A program made the translations under genes and the position numbers. Below the pieces are notes generated by a model, which was not told where the DNA came from, made no database searches, and saw nothing but the letters and a program-made list of their open reading frames with translations. This document shows positions 1-9,766 of a stretch of DNA of 64,000 nucleotides, in pieces (the stretch's first letter is position 1; each line of letters starts with the position of its first letter). The stretch comes from Leuconostoc pseudomesenteroides KCTC 3652 (GTDB taxonomy: Bacteria > Bacillota > Bacilli > Lactobacillales > Lactobacillaceae): contig NZ_BMBP01000001.1 in assembly GCF_014634745.1 (NCBI RefSeq), positions 124,001 to 188,000 on the forward strand, in the 5' to 3' direction.

Positions 1-1019
1 AGCGATTCTTCCCAAAACTGCTGGTCAATTGTATCACTAATTTGTGCTGATTCATAATCGTCAATCAAATTTAGACGAACAATCCACACGTTTGGTGCCA
101 TATTAGCACGCAAGCCTTCTAGGGCTAAACCACTAGCGATACGCGAGGTAAATTCCGGATGACTTTTTTGAGAAACATTGATTGTCCAAAATCCGACTTC
201 ATCATCACACAATTTTTGGGCACGCTGAATCAAATCCAATTCATCTACAACATCATTAAATGTCACTTCATGCCAAACGACAGGTGCCACGTCAACAAAT
301 GTAGGCACCAAACGACCAGTCTCATCACTAACCAAATAATACCCTTTTGACCCAGTTTCAGTGAGATTCAATCCTTGCAAATTTCCTGAATAACCAACAA
401 AGGGCCGCTGATTCAGTGTTTGTCGCTTATGAATATGACCCAGTGCCCAGTAGTCATAGTTTTTAGATAATAAATCACCAACAGAAAACGGTGCATACGG
501 CGAACCATCCGCACCGACAGAACCATGATACATCCCAATTTGATAATCAAATTGATGATTTTTTTGAGGAAAATCATCAATAATACGAGTAGCCTGTCGC
601 TGTGTCTGATAACTAAAACCAGTAATAGCAACATGTTGACCGCTTTTTACTGTTAGTGATTTGGTTTCAACCTGCTGTGAGAACACAATGACATTAGCTG
701 GCCAAGGTAAATGTTGTCGTCGATCTGCTTCAAAATCATGATTACCAAAACTCAAATAAACCGGTATTTTTGCTGCTAGCAACCGATTAAACTGTTGATT
801 CACAATACTTTGAATATGCGCACTATTTTCCGCAGCATTGTACAAATCACCCGGAAACAAGACAAAGTCTACAGATTCAGTAATTGCACCATCAATCAAC
901 CTAATAAAAGCAGTGATAGTTGCCTCATGAACCATCTGTTTTAACGCTTCAGGTAACTGCCCTTCTAAACCAGAAAACGGATTACCTAAATGTACATCCC
1001 CTGCATGAATAAATTTCAT
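1..1019 (-). CDS. SbcD/YhaO-like metallophosphoesterase (DNA repair exonuclease), 3' end cut by window edge
   Basis: The reading frame is open from ATG at 1019 to the window edge, so the C-terminus is missing. The translation begins MKFIHAGDVHLGNPF and carries the calcineurin-like phosphoesterase motifs in order: GDVHLG, PGDLYN, GNHDFE and GHIHKRQ, which hold the two-metal site. This family includes SbcD/Mre11-type nucleases; the short N-terminus and spacing resemble Bacillus YhaO, whose usual partner is an SbcC-like ATPase (YhaN) that would lie beyond position 1. A ribosome site GGAG lies just before the ATG. A promoter and a LexA-like box precede it, suggesting induction by DNA damage. The family assignment is firm; the YhaO rather than SbcD label is inference. 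Confidence 0.8.
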   Translation of the reverse strand, partial: MKFIHAGDVHLGNPFSGLEGQLPEALKQMVHEATITAFIRLIDGAITESVDFVLFPGDLYNAAENSAHIQSIVNQQFNRLLAAKIPVYLSFGNHDFEADRRQHLPWPANVIVFSQQVETKSLTVKSGQHVAITGFSYQTQRQATRIIDDFPQKNHQFDYQIGMYHGSVGADGSPYAPFSVGDLLSKNYDYWALGHIHKRQTLNQRPFVGYSGNLQGLNLTETGSKGYYLVSDETGRLVPTFVDVAPVVWHEVTFNDVVDELDLIQRAQKLCDDEVGFWTINVSQKSHPEFTSRIASGLALEGLRANMAPNVWIVRLNLIDDYESAQISDTIDQQFWEES

Positions 1020-1032
1020 TGTAACTCCTAAG

Positions 1033-1046
1033 CGAATATTTGTTCG
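1033..1046. promoter_or_regulatory. LexA/DinR-like SOS box
   Basis: The sequence CGAATATTTGTTCG matches the Gram-positive LexA consensus CGAAC-N4-GTTCG with one mismatch. It lies between the predicted transcription start and the start codon of the phosphoesterase gene, where a repressor would block elongation or initiation. Confidence 0.55.
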
Positions 1047-1053
1047 TATGATT

Positions 1054-1082
1054 AGTATACCGAAATTTCAAAATGACTTCAA
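1054..1082 (-). promoter_or_regulatory. Promoter of the phosphoesterase gene
   Basis: On the minus strand a -35 TTGAAG (1077-1082) is separated by 17 bp from a -10 TATACT (1054-1059). The predicted start is near 1047, directly in front of the LexA-like box. Confidence 0.6.
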
Positions 1083-1110
1083 TAAAAAAACGCTCGTCTG
1101 AGCGCTTTTG
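1083..1110 (-). terminator. Intrinsic terminator of the purine operon
   Basis: Just after the purH stop, the minus strand shows a GC-rich hairpin (CGCTC / GAGCG with flanking A/T pairs) followed by a run of seven T. Confidence 0.8.
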
Positions 1111-1114
1111 ATTT

Positions 1115-2641
1115 TTAATGTTTGAAATGTCGTGTTCCACTAAAGACTAAGGCAATGCCTAACTCATTGGCTTTGTCGATTGAATCTTGATCTTTGATCG
1201 ATCCCCCTGGTTCAACAATTGCTTTAATCCCATGTTCAGCAGCATATTGCACCGAATCATTCATCGGGAAAAAGGCATCGGATGCTAATACGGCATCGCT
1301 AAGATCTGACTTGTTAGCAGCCTTTTGAATTGAATAAACGACAGAATCAATACGATTTGGCTGTCCTGCGCCAACACCCAAAGTTTGACCATCTCTGGCA
1401 ACAACTATTGCGTTAGACTTGACATGCTTAACAACTTTTTGCGCAAAAATCATTGCCTTTAACTGCTCCTCTGTCGGTACAACTTGTGATACTACCTTGA
1501 ACGAATCCGCTGACTCTTCCACCAAATCGCGTTCTTGAACGACTGCACCACCAAGTACAGAGGTAACTTCAAGCGCTTGCGGAATTGCAGTAGTAAATGG
1601 CAACGTCAGCAAACGTAAGTTTTTCTTAGCAGACAAAATTTCAAAAGCCTCTGGTGTAAAGCTTGGCGCAATGATAATTTCCAAAAATATCTTGTGCATT
1701 TTTTCAGCAGTTGCGGCATTAACTTCTCGATTTAATGCAACGATTCCACCAAAAATTGAAATATCGTCGGCAGCAAAAGCCTTATCCCATGCTACTTCAA
1801 CTGTTTCACCCTGACCAATGCCTGCTGGATTCATATGTTTAACTGTCACCACAGTTGTTTCATCAAACTCTGCAATAATGCGCAATGCAGCGTCCGCATC
1901 ACGAATGTTGTTATATGACAATTGCTTCCCATGCAATATTTCCGCATTGAGCACTGAATATGCCTCAGGCAAGGCAGTCCGATAGGCTGCGGCAGATTGA
2001 TGGGGATTTTCACCGTAACGCATATCATCAAATTTTTCAAATGGTAGTGTCAGGTTTACAGGAAATTCTGTTTCTGTCAAATAATCAGCAATTAAAGCAT
2101 CGTATGACGCCGTATGTTGAAATACCTTGGCAGCTAAGTTGCGACGGAAGGTTTTGTCAACCGAGCCGGACTTTAATTTATCAATAACAACATCGTAATC
2201 TGCTGGATCAACAATTGGCAACACAGCGGCAAAATTTTTTGCAGCTGAACGTAGCATCGATGGTCCACCAATATCAATGTTTTCAATAGCTTCTGCTTCT
2301 GTGACGCCATCTTTTTGAATTGTTGATTTGAATGGATATAAATTCACAACCACAATGTCAATTGGCGTAATATCGTATTCTGCCAATTTAGCCATATGTT
2401 CTGGCAAATCACGACGTGCTAGTAAACCAGCGTGTACACGTGGATGCAACGTCTTGACACGTCCATCTAACATCTCCGGAAACTCTGTGACTTCGTCAAT
2501 TGCCAATACTTCCAAGCCAGCTTCCGCCAACACTTTATGTGTCCCACCCGTTGACACTAACTCATAACCTAATTCTACTAAACTTTTAGCAAATGGTACC
2601 AAACCATTTTTATCAGAAACACTTAATAATGCACGGGTCAT
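1115..2641 (-). CDS. purH: Bifunctional AICAR transformylase / IMP cyclohydrolase
   Basis: PurH carries out the last two steps to IMP: formylation of AICAR using 10-formyl-THF, then ring closure. The 508-residue length is typical. The N-terminal MGS-like cyclohydrolase domain begins [12 protein letters not shown] and contains [10 protein letters not shown] and the [14 protein letters not shown] signature. The transformylase domain follows from about residue 200, with the conserved KHMNPAGIG that contains the catalytic Lys-His pair. The start overlaps the purN stop by 4 bases (ATGA), so translation is probably coupled. It is the last gene of the purine operon and is followed by a terminator. 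Confidence 0.97.
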   Translation of the reverse strand: MTRALLSVSDKNGLVPFAKSLVELGYELVSTGGTHKVLAEAGLEVLAIDEVTEFPEMLDGRVKTLHPRVHAGLLARRDLPEHMAKLAEYDITPIDIVVVNLYPFKSTIQKDGVTEAEAIENIDIGGPSMLRSAAKNFAAVLPIVDPADYDVVIDKLKSGSVDKTFRRNLAAKVFQHTASYDALIADYLTETEFPVNLTLPFEKFDDMRYGENPHQSAAAYRTALPEAYSVLNAEILHGKQLSYNNIRDADAALRIIAEFDETTVVTVKHMNPAGIGQGETVEVAWDKAFAADDISIFGGIVALNREVNAATAEKMHKIFLEIIIAPSFTPEAFEILSAKKNLRLLTLPFTTAIPQALEVTSVLGGAVVQERDLVEESADSFKVVSQVVPTEEQLKAMIFAQKVVKHVKSNAIVVARDGQTLGVGAGQPNRIDSVVYSIQKAANKSDLSDAVLASDAFFPMNDSVQYAAEHGIKAIVEPGGSIKDQDSIDKANELGIALVFSGTRHFKH

Positions 2642-3228
2642 TTTAAAAATACTCCTTCTTTTAATAACTTTTCTAGTGTGTTCGGGTATAAAACGTGCTC
2701 CACATGATGGATACGCGTTTCCAATTGTTCAAGTGTATCGTCTTTTTTAATTGGCACCGCTTCTTGCGCAATAATTTCGCCAGTATCAATGCCATTGTCA
2801 ACAAAATGCACTGTGACACCAGTTTTATTGACACCTGCTTCAAACGCGTCCAAAATACTGTGCCGTCCGGGAAAACTAGGCAGCATCGCTGGGTGCAAAT
2901 TGATGATTTTACCCAAATAACGATTGATTAATAATGGTGTCAAAATGCGCATGTAACCTGCCAGTAAAATACCATCAACTCGATCTGATTCCAACTGCGC
3001 AATAATCGCTTGTTCAGCAGCTGTTTTGTCAAGATAGCGACTGTAAATAATTGTCGTTGCTGGCACGCCAAATACTTTTGCTAAGTTGAGCACACCAGCT
3101 TTGGAATGATCCACCACTAATCTGACAATTTCAGCATTCAGATTTCGTTGTATAATGGCATCATTTAATGCTTGAAAGTTTGTGCCAGTACCAGAGGCAA
3201 ACACTGCTAATCGTACTTTTTTTACCAT
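2638..3228 (-). CDS. purN: Phosphoribosylglycinamide formyltransferase
   Basis: PurN transfers a formyl group from 10-formyl-THF to GAR. The 196-residue protein has the N-terminal [11 protein letters not shown] phosphate-binding loop, the [13 protein letters not shown] segment carrying the catalytic Asn and His, and the catalytic Asp in NGIDTGEII. The ATG overlaps the last codons of purM; a GGAG ribosome site lies 7 bases upstream inside purM. The operon order purM-purN-purH is the usual Firmicute order. No purT is needed. Confidence 0.97.
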   Translation of the reverse strand: MVKKVRLAVFASGTGTNFQALNDAIIQRNLNAEIVRLVVDHSKAGVLNLAKVFGVPATTIIYSRYLDKTAAEQAIIAQLESDRVDGILLAGYMRILTPLLINRYLGKIINLHPAMLPSFPGRHSILDAFEAGVNKTGVTVHFVDNGIDTGEIIAQEAVPIKKDDTLEQLETRIHHVEHVLYPNTLEKLLKEGVFLK

Positions 3229-4259
3229 GGTGCCACTCCTGTGAACACCACAGCTTCTTTTTGACGGTCAGTGATTTTACCTAATAGATAAGCAGGTTGT
3301 TCATTTTCAGTCAACATCGTCATGGCATCCGCTAATTGACTAGGCTTGACTACCAATACTAACCCTAAGCCGTTGTTAAAGGTCAATAGCATATCGGATA
3401 GAGAAACATTGCCACGTTTTTGTAAATCATCAAAAATTGGCAGTATGGGCCACGATCCCCAACTAATTTCAGCTGATAGATGTTTTGGTAAGGCGCGGGG
3501 CAAATTTTCAACTAACCCACCACCTGTGATATGCGCCATTGATTGTACAAGACCTGCTTGAACTAACGGCCATACCGATTTGGCATATAATGCTGTTGGC
3601 GTCAGCAAAGTCGTTTGCAATTGCTCATCAAGCTGTTGAAAGGCTGATTCATTATCAATATGATAAATGTGGCGAACTAATGAGTAGCCATTTGAATGAA
3701 TGCCTGACGATGGCAAACCGATTAAAACATCATCTACATCAACATTTTCTGATTTCAATAACTGATCCCGCTCTGCTATACCAACAGCAAATGAAGCTAG
3801 ATCGTAGTGATTTTTAGCATACAATCCGGGCAATTCAGCACTTTCGCCACCAATAAGAGCCATACCAGATTCTTTGGCTGCATGTGCTATGCCTTGTACG
3901 ATTTCAGCGACCACTTCCGGTCGCATTTTATCAACTGCTAAATAGTCCAACATGAATGCCGGTTTGGCCCCTTGAGCTAAAATATCGTTAGCCACCATAC
4001 CAACTAAATCTTGTCCAATGGTGTCGTGCTTATTCGCTGCAATCGCCAACAATAACTTTGTTCCGACACCATCTGCGCCGGAAATGAGTACTGGATCTTT
4101 GTAGTTTGTCCCAAGTGCATAAGCTGCACCAAAACCGCCAATACCACCCAAAACATTATCGTTATATGTTTTAGCGACTTCATCTTGCATTAAATTAACA
4201 GCTTCTTCACCAGCTTTGATATCAACGCCAGCCTTCTGATAGGCATTTTCGTTGGTCAT
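3222..4259 (-). CDS. purM: Phosphoribosylformylglycinamidine cyclo-ligase (AIR synthetase)
   Basis: PurM closes the imidazole ring, converting FGAM to AIR with ATP. The 345-residue protein shows the family landmarks GGIGGFGAAY, ISGADGVGTKL, the GQDLVGMVANDILAQGAKP ATP-binding block and the ITGGGLVENLPR motif. It overlaps purF by 4 bases at the start and purN by 7 at the end. It belongs to the same ATP-binding superfamily as PurL in this operon. Confidence 0.97.
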   Translation of the reverse strand: MTNENAYQKAGVDIKAGEEAVNLMQDEVAKTYNDNVLGGIGGFGAAYALGTNYKDPVLISGADGVGTKLLLAIAANKHDTIGQDLVGMVANDILAQGAKPAFMLDYLAVDKMRPEVVAEIVQGIAHAAKESGMALIGGESAELPGLYAKNHYDLASFAVGIAERDQLLKSENVDVDDVLIGLPSSGIHSNGYSLVRHIYHIDNESAFQQLDEQLQTTLLTPTALYAKSVWPLVQAGLVQSMAHITGGGLVENLPRALPKHLSAEISWGSWPILPIFDDLQKRGNVSLSDMLLTFNNGLGLVLVVKPSQLADAMTMLTENEQPAYLLGKITDRQKEAVVFTGVAPW

Positions 4260-5881
4260 CTTTCTCCTCCCATAATTGGTTGTGCGTCAAGATGAACAGT
4301 TCCATCTGCCAAAATATCTTGATTACGCAAAGATCTGACTTGATGTGGATGATAAGTTGAGGTTGGCTCTGGTGCAAAATCAACCTCATGGCGTGCCTCA
4401 AAAGCCGCTAATCCAGCTTGATAGTCATATATTGGGCTAGGATAATGTCCATCAAAATACGCTGTGGTCAACCCTGTCCCCTCACCATAGTATGGCAAGT
4501 TAATCGCTGATACCAACCCATCTACCGACAAAAATCCTAAAGAATCGGCTTCTATCATCTTGGTCATTTCAGCCAATGAATGGTTCGCGCCCATTAATTC
4601 TTTAGTGGTTTGCATATCAATACCATAAAAAGAGGGGAATTTGAAAGTTGGGCTCGCAATGCGCACATGAACCGACTTAGCGCCTGCCTCTTTAAGCATG
4701 CGAACGATGAACATTGATGTCGTGCCACGAACGATTGAATCATCAACCAAAACAACATTTTGTCCGCGAACAACATCACGAACCGCACTTAATTTCATAC
4801 GTACCGCGCGCTCACGTTTATCTTGTGTTGGCTCAATAAATGTTCGAGCAATATATTGATTTTTTACCAAACCCATTTCGTTTGGTAGGCCAGTAGCTTC
4901 TGCAAAACCAGCTGCCGCGCTCAAACTTGAGTTGGGAACACCGACCACAATGTCGGCATCCTTCACAGGCTGTTCAGCTGCCAAAGCTGCTCCCATACGC
5001 TTGCGGGCTTGATGAACATTGACACCATATATTGATGAATCAGGTCGAGCAAAATAAATATATTCCATCGCATCGATATTTAACGTCGTCTTATCAGTAT
5101 AATGGTCAATCGTGAGTCCGCTATCATCAATAATCAGCAGTTCGCCAGGTTGTACATCTCGCAAAAATTTAGCGCCAACAACGTCTAATGCTGCAGTTTC
5201 AGAAGTCACAATGTATTGGCCATCCGGCATTTGACCAACCACAAAAGGTCGAAAAGCATGGGGGTCAAGCGCCGCGTATAATCCGTGCGGGGTTAGCAGC
5301 AAATAGGCAAATCCCCCGCGGAGAACATTGAGTGAAGCTTTAAGTTTGTCAACAAATGTTGACGCTTTGGAACGACGAATCAAATGCAATAAAATTTCTG
5401 AATCAGCCGATGACTGAAAAATAGCACCTTCCTCTTCGAGCTTTTCGCGCAATGTCAAGGCATTAGTCAAGTTACCATTGTGTGCAAGTGAAATTTGCAT
5501 ATCATGAAAATTGACCATGAGTGGTTGTATATTTTCTATACCGTGAGAACCGGCAGTCGCATAACGAACGTGTCCAATTGCACTGTTTCCTTGTAGGGCA
5601 TCTATTCTACTTGGATCTCGAAAGACGTCACTTAATAAGCCAAGTCCTCTTTCCTGCCACAAATGGCCCTCTCGATTAGAGACAATTCCTGCCCCCTCTT
5701 GCCCACGATGTTGCAATGCATGTAAACCATAATACGTGAGTTGTGCAGCATCACTACGCCCCCAAACACCAAAAATACCACACTCTTCATTGAGGCTTCG
5801 AACATTGACGCGCGATTGCTCAGCGACTGGCGTCTTATTGGCCTGTGTATTAATACCTGTCATTATCCTTTTAATCGCCAT
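4256..5881 (-). CDS. purF: Amidophosphoribosyltransferase, with long propeptide
   Basis: PurF commits PRPP to purine synthesis using glutamine. The nucleophile is Cys34 in NEECGIFGVWG, so a propeptide of about 33 residues must be removed; the Bacillus enzyme has about 11. The PRPP loop VLVDDSIVRGTTS lies at 377-389. Apart from Cys34 I see no cysteine in the mature chain: the places where the Bacillus type carries Fe-S ligands read FPSFYGID and TTAYFDGHYP. The start at 5881 has a good AGGAG site; an alternative Met7 at 5863 overlaps the purL stop as TAATG and would shorten the propeptide to about 27. Confidence 0.96.
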   Translation of the reverse strand: MAIKRIMTGINTQANKTPVAEQSRVNVRSLNEECGIFGVWGRSDAAQLTYYGLHALQHRGQEGAGIVSNREGHLWQERGLGLLSDVFRDPSRIDALQGNSAIGHVRYATAGSHGIENIQPLMVNFHDMQISLAHNGNLTNALTLREKLEEEGAIFQSSADSEILLHLIRRSKASTFVDKLKASLNVLRGGFAYLLLTPHGLYAALDPHAFRPFVVGQMPDGQYIVTSETAALDVVGAKFLRDVQPGELLIIDDSGLTIDHYTDKTTLNIDAMEYIYFARPDSSIYGVNVHQARKRMGAALAAEQPVKDADIVVGVPNSSLSAAAGFAEATGLPNEMGLVKNQYIARTFIEPTQDKRERAVRMKLSAVRDVVRGQNVVLVDDSIVRGTTSMFIVRMLKEAGAKSVHVRIASPTFKFPSFYGIDMQTTKELMGANHSLAEMTKMIEADSLGFLSVDGLVSAINLPYYGEGTGLTTAYFDGHYPSPIYDYQAGLAAFEARHEVDFAPEPTSTYHPHQVRSLRNQDILADGTVHLDAQPIMGGER

Positions 5882-8079
5882 GAAATGCTCTCCTGATAGA
5901 TGGTTTGGGTCTCTTGTCGTGATAACTGCAATAATTGGTCACTTGATTGAATCGTCATTTGATCCTCAGCAGATACCTCACCAATTTTTTTAGCTGAATC
6001 ACCGGCAAGTGCTTCAAAAGCTTCGCGATTTTGAGGCGCTACGGATACAATGAAACGACTTGGGGTTTCAGCAAATAAAAACTCTGCAGTCATGTCAATA
6101 ACAACATTGAAACTGAATTGACCCGCAAAAGCGCTCTCCAACAAACCGACAATTAAGCCGCCTTCTGACAAATCGTGCACGCTAGCTAATAAAGACTGAT
6201 CCGTTGCTGCTAATATCAGCTTCTGATTGGTAATTTCATCATGATCATTAAGGTCAAAAAGTTGCCCATCAATATCACCAGCTTGCATTTTTTGAATTTC
6301 AGTACCGTTGAAACTGGCGTTCGTTTCTCCGATGATATAAATGCTGTCGCCGACATTTTGAAATCCAATCCGTGTCGCTTTTGACACATCAGTTAGCAGA
6401 CCAACCATACCAATCATTGGTGTCGGATAGATGGCTTGACCATCCGTTTCATTATAAAGTGATACGTTACCAGAAATAATTGGTGTATTGAGTTGTTTTG
6501 CAAGGTCATTAATGCCGTCAACTGCTTGAGATAATTCGTAATATACTTCCGGATTATCCGGTGAACCAAAATTCAATCCGTCTGTGATGCCAATTGGCGT
6601 TGCCCCAGTAGCAACGATATTACGAGCTGCCTCGGCCACAGCCATTTTGGCGCCTACTTTAGGATTTAAGTACAAATATCGTGCATTCACATCAGTCGTC
6701 ATTGCTAATGCCTTCTTAGTCCCACGAATTCTAACTAAAGCCGCATCACCACCAGGTTTAATGACCGTATCAGCACGAACTTGGGAATCAAAATGACGGA
6801 ACAAATTACTCTTTGAAGCAATCGTCGGTTGACCGACTAAATCAAGGACTGTTTGCTTTAAATCAGTTACATCTGGTACGAATTGATCTGCTTTCAAAAT
6901 AGCCAAACGTTTAGGCGCCACCATTGGCAAATCTTGTTTAGGGGCATGCGTCAAAAAGTCAACGGGCACATCAGCCACTACTTGATCATTGAATCGCAAA
7001 CGATAGCGTCCATCATCAGTCACATGTCCGATAATAACGGCATCCAAGTTGGCTTTTTTGAACAAATCCAATATAACTTGCTCTTCCCCTTTTTTAACAA
7101 CAAATAACATGCGTTCTTGGGATTCAGACAACATCAGTTCATATGGTGTCATCGCTGTTTCACGCTGTGGCACTTGATTTAAGTCTAAATCAATTCCCAT
7201 ACCAGCTTTTGAGGCCATTTCTGAACTCGAAGATAACAACCCAGCGGCACCCATATCCTGTATACCAACAATAATATCTGAATGGTCGCGAACCGCTTGC
7301 AAAGTGGCGTCCATCACTAACTTTTCTAGGAATGGATCGCCAACCTGAACAGCAGAACGATCAGACTCATGTTCGGTTGAAAATTCGGCCGATGCAAATG
7401 ATGCCCCGTTGATACCGTCACGTCCTGTTTTGGCACCTACGTAAATAATTGAATTGCCAACACCCTTTGCTTGACCGACTTGCATACCTTTTTGATCCAT
7501 CAGTCCAACGGCCATGACATTAACCAATGGATTCCCGGCATAAACAGGATCAAAACCAATTTCACCACCAACTGTGGGAATCCCAATCGCATTACCGTAA
7601 CCAGCAATACCAGCAATCACGCCATCAACAATGTGGCGAGTATGAGCGTTATCAAGTTCGCCAAAACGTAGCGAATCTAGTACTGCAATAGGCTGCGCAC
7701 CCATTGAAAAAATATCGCGTAGAATACCACCAACACCAGTTGCCGCGCCTTCATAAGGCTCAACAAATGATGGATGATTATGACTCTCGGCCTTGAATAC
7801 TACTGCTTGATTATCACCGATATCCAATATGCCGGCGCCTTCACCCGGTCCCTGCAAAACACGTTCATTTGTTGACCAAAAATGTCGTAAAATTGGCTTG
7901 GATTTTTTGTAAGAAACATGTTCTGACCACATGCCAGAGAAAATGCCTGTTTCAGTGTAATTGGGTAAGCGATCAAGCGTGTCAACAATAAGTTGATACT
8001 CTGCATCAGTCAAACCCCATTGCTGATAAATTTTACTATCACGGACCATTTCGGGTGTTATTTCATTATCACTATGCAT
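5863..8079 (-). CDS. purL: FGAM synthase, large subunit (small-type PurL)
   Basis: PurL converts FGAR to FGAM with ATP and ammonia. At 738 residues it is the short PurL that works in a complex with PurQ (glutaminase) and PurS, both encoded just upstream. Visible landmarks include GIFSGMWSEHVSYKKSKPIL, the ATP-site segment FKAESHNHPSFVEPYEGAATG and GIQDMGAAGLLSSSSEMA. It starts 3 bases after the purQ stop and its end overlaps the purF start. Confidence 0.97.
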   Translation of the reverse strand: MHSDNEITPEMVRDSKIYQQWGLTDAEYQLIVDTLDRLPNYTETGIFSGMWSEHVSYKKSKPILRHFWSTNERVLQGPGEGAGILDIGDNQAVVFKAESHNHPSFVEPYEGAATGVGGILRDIFSMGAQPIAVLDSLRFGELDNAHTRHIVDGVIAGIAGYGNAIGIPTVGGEIGFDPVYAGNPLVNVMAVGLMDQKGMQVGQAKGVGNSIIYVGAKTGRDGINGASFASAEFSTEHESDRSAVQVGDPFLEKLVMDATLQAVRDHSDIIVGIQDMGAAGLLSSSSEMASKAGMGIDLDLNQVPQRETAMTPYELMLSESQERMLFVVKKGEEQVILDLFKKANLDAVIIGHVTDDGRYRLRFNDQVVADVPVDFLTHAPKQDLPMVAPKRLAILKADQFVPDVTDLKQTVLDLVGQPTIASKSNLFRHFDSQVRADTVIKPGGDAALVRIRGTKKALAMTTDVNARYLYLNPKVGAKMAVAEAARNIVATGATPIGITDGLNFGSPDNPEVYYELSQAVDGINDLAKQLNTPIISGNVSLYNETDGQAIYPTPMIGMVGLLTDVSKATRIGFQNVGDSIYIIGETNASFNGTEIQKMQAGDIDGQLFDLNDHDEITNQKLILAATDQSLLASVHDLSEGGLIVGLLESAFAGQFSFNVVIDMTAEFLFAETPSRFIVSVAPQNREAFEALAGDSAKKIGEVSAEDQMTIQSSDQLLQLSRQETQTIYQESISWRLKG

Positions 8080-8082
8080 GTC

Positions 8083-8748
8083 CTAATCTCCCGCTATTAT
8101 CTCTGACAAAATGCTTTTGAAAAATGGTTGTCCATCAACATTGCCTGTTACTGGGTCTACTGCGCGTTCTGGATGTGGCATCATGCCAAAGACATTGCCC
8201 CGTTCATTCATAATGCCAGCGATGTCATGTGCCGAACCATTAGGATTTTGAGCATAACGGAAAACAATTTGATGATTATCTTCCAGTTGTGCTAATGTTG
8301 CGTCATCAGCATAATAATTACCTTCACCGTGAGCAATTGGAATCATAATTGATTCTGTTTCATAGGCATTTGTGAACGCCGTATTTGGATTTTCAATCAA
8401 CAGCTCAACATCTTCACAAATAAAACCTGGTACCTTGTTGACTTGCAGTTGACCAGGCAACAAACCAGCTTCAGTCAAAATTTGGAACCCGTTGCAGACA
8501 CCCACCACTAACTTACCATCGTTAGCAGCCTGAATAACGGCCGCCATTATTGGCGAAAACTTTGCAATAGCGCCAGTTCTCAAATAGTCACCATAGGCAA
8601 ATCCACCTGGTAAAAAGACGGCATCAAAGCCATTAAGGTCGTTATTGTCAGCTGAGATAATTTCGGCATCAATACCAAAATCTTGCAAAGCATATAACAT
8701 ATCAAAATCGCAATTTGATCCTGGAAATCTAATCACTGCTGCTCTCAT
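8083..8748 (-). CDS. purQ: FGAM synthase, glutaminase subunit
   Basis: PurQ is the class I glutamine amidotransferase that feeds ammonia to PurL. The 221-residue protein has the nucleophile elbow GVCNGFQIL with the catalytic Cys, and the His/Glu pair near the C-terminus in MPHPERA. The N-terminus [14 protein letters not shown] is typical. Its ATG overlaps the purS stop by 4 bases, consistent with production in step with PurS and PurL. Confidence 0.97.
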   Translation of the reverse strand: MRAAVIRFPGSNCDFDMLYALQDFGIDAEIISADNNDLNGFDAVFLPGGFAYGDYLRTGAIAKFSPIMAAVIQAANDGKLVVGVCNGFQILTEAGLLPGQLQVNKVPGFICEDVELLIENPNTAFTNAYETESIMIPIAHGEGNYYADDATLAQLEDNHQIVFRYAQNPNGSAHDIAGIMNERGNVFGMMPHPERAVDPVTGNVDGQPFFKSILSEIIAGD

Positions 8749-9014
8749 AGGATTGCCTCATCTTCATTGACGATAGATAAATCAAAGCGGTAAGTCTCTG
8801 TATTTTGATTAATCAAAAGTGAATCGGTAAAACTTTTCACTTCAGCATTGGCTGCTTCAACATCACGTGCATCTAATTTCACTTCGAAGTACTTACCTTG
8901 TGATACTTGTGAAATACCAGTGTAATCCAGTCGAGTCAGAGCTGATTTGATAACTTCCCCTTGTGGATCAAGAATAGATGGCTTATAGGTAACATAAATT
9001 TTGGCTAAGTACAT
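8745..9014 (-). CDS. purS: FGAM synthase, PurS subunit
   Basis: PurS is the small bridging subunit that holds PurQ to PurL. The 89-residue sequence has the conserved pattern [22 protein letters not shown] and the GKYFEVKLD strand. It lies 2 bases after purC and overlaps purQ by 4. Its presence confirms that the operon uses the three-part FGAM synthase rather than the single long enzyme. Confidence 0.95.
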   Translation of the reverse strand: MYLAKIYVTYKPSILDPQGEVIKSALTRLDYTGISQVSQGKYFEVKLDARDVEAANAEVKSFTDSLLINQNTETYRFDLSIVNEDEAIL

Positions 9015-9016
9015 AT

Positions 9017-9766
9017 TTATTTCTCCAATTTTTCTAAACGCTTCAACACTTCGCGATAACCAACAGTCAAATCACCTTTGTTTTGTCGGAATATATCTTT
9101 ATCAAGAGATTGACCACTGGTTTTGTCAACCAATCGCATATTATCTGGTGACAGTTCATCGGCGAGAATCATATCACCGTCAGTTCGTCGACCAAATTCA
9201 AGTTTGAAATCAATTAACTCAATGTTAATTTCCGCAAATCGACGTCTCAATATGTCGTTGATTTTAGCGCTCTTCAAGCGAAGCGACTTAATTTCTTCCG
9301 CCGTTGCGTAGTGCAAAGCAATGAGTTGTGAATCATTGATAAATGGATCATCCAAAGCATCTGATTTAAAGTAAAATTCTTGGACAATTGGTGTCAACTC
9401 AGTCATACTCGCGACACCAAATCGACTGACGAAATGACCTGAAGCAAAATTTCTCACCACGACTTCAACGGGAATGATATCTAATTTTTCAACCAATTCA
9501 TCCGTTTCTGAGATGTGCTTTAAATAATGCGTTGCAATGCCATGTTGTTGGAGGTGCTTGAATAAGAGATAGGAAATTTCACTATTAAGGCGCCCTTTAT
9601 CAGAAATATTTTCATGTACTTTACCATTTAAAGCAGTTGCTTGATTTGTATCATGTAGCCACAAAATGTCTGCTTGATTTGTCCAATAAACAGATTTAGC
9701 TTTTCCTTGATACTTCAAATCACCACGTGTTATCGTTTGATTGTTATAGTCTGTTACGTTGTTCAT
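9017..9766 (-). CDS. purC: SAICAR synthetase
   Basis: PurC joins aspartate to CAIR with ATP. The 249-residue protein carries YQGKAKSVYWT, the GRLNSEISYLLFKHL block, the VEVVVRNFASGHF motif and the IDFKLEFGR segment, followed by the ADELSPDNMRL substrate-binding signature. The start overlaps the purK end by 23 bases; a GGGG ribosome site lies about 8 bases upstream of the ATG. PurB, which acts next, is not in this window. Confidence 0.97.
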   Translation of the reverse strand: MNNVTDYNNQTITRGDLKYQGKAKSVYWTNQADILWLHDTNQATALNGKVHENISDKGRLNSEISYLLFKHLQQHGIATHYLKHISETDELVEKLDIIPVEVVVRNFASGHFVSRFGVASMTELTPIVQEFYFKSDALDDPFINDSQLIALHYATAEEIKSLRLKSAKINDILRRRFAEINIELIDFKLEFGRRTDGDMILADELSPDNMRLVDKTSGQSLDKDIFRQNKGDLTVGYREVLKRLEKLEK

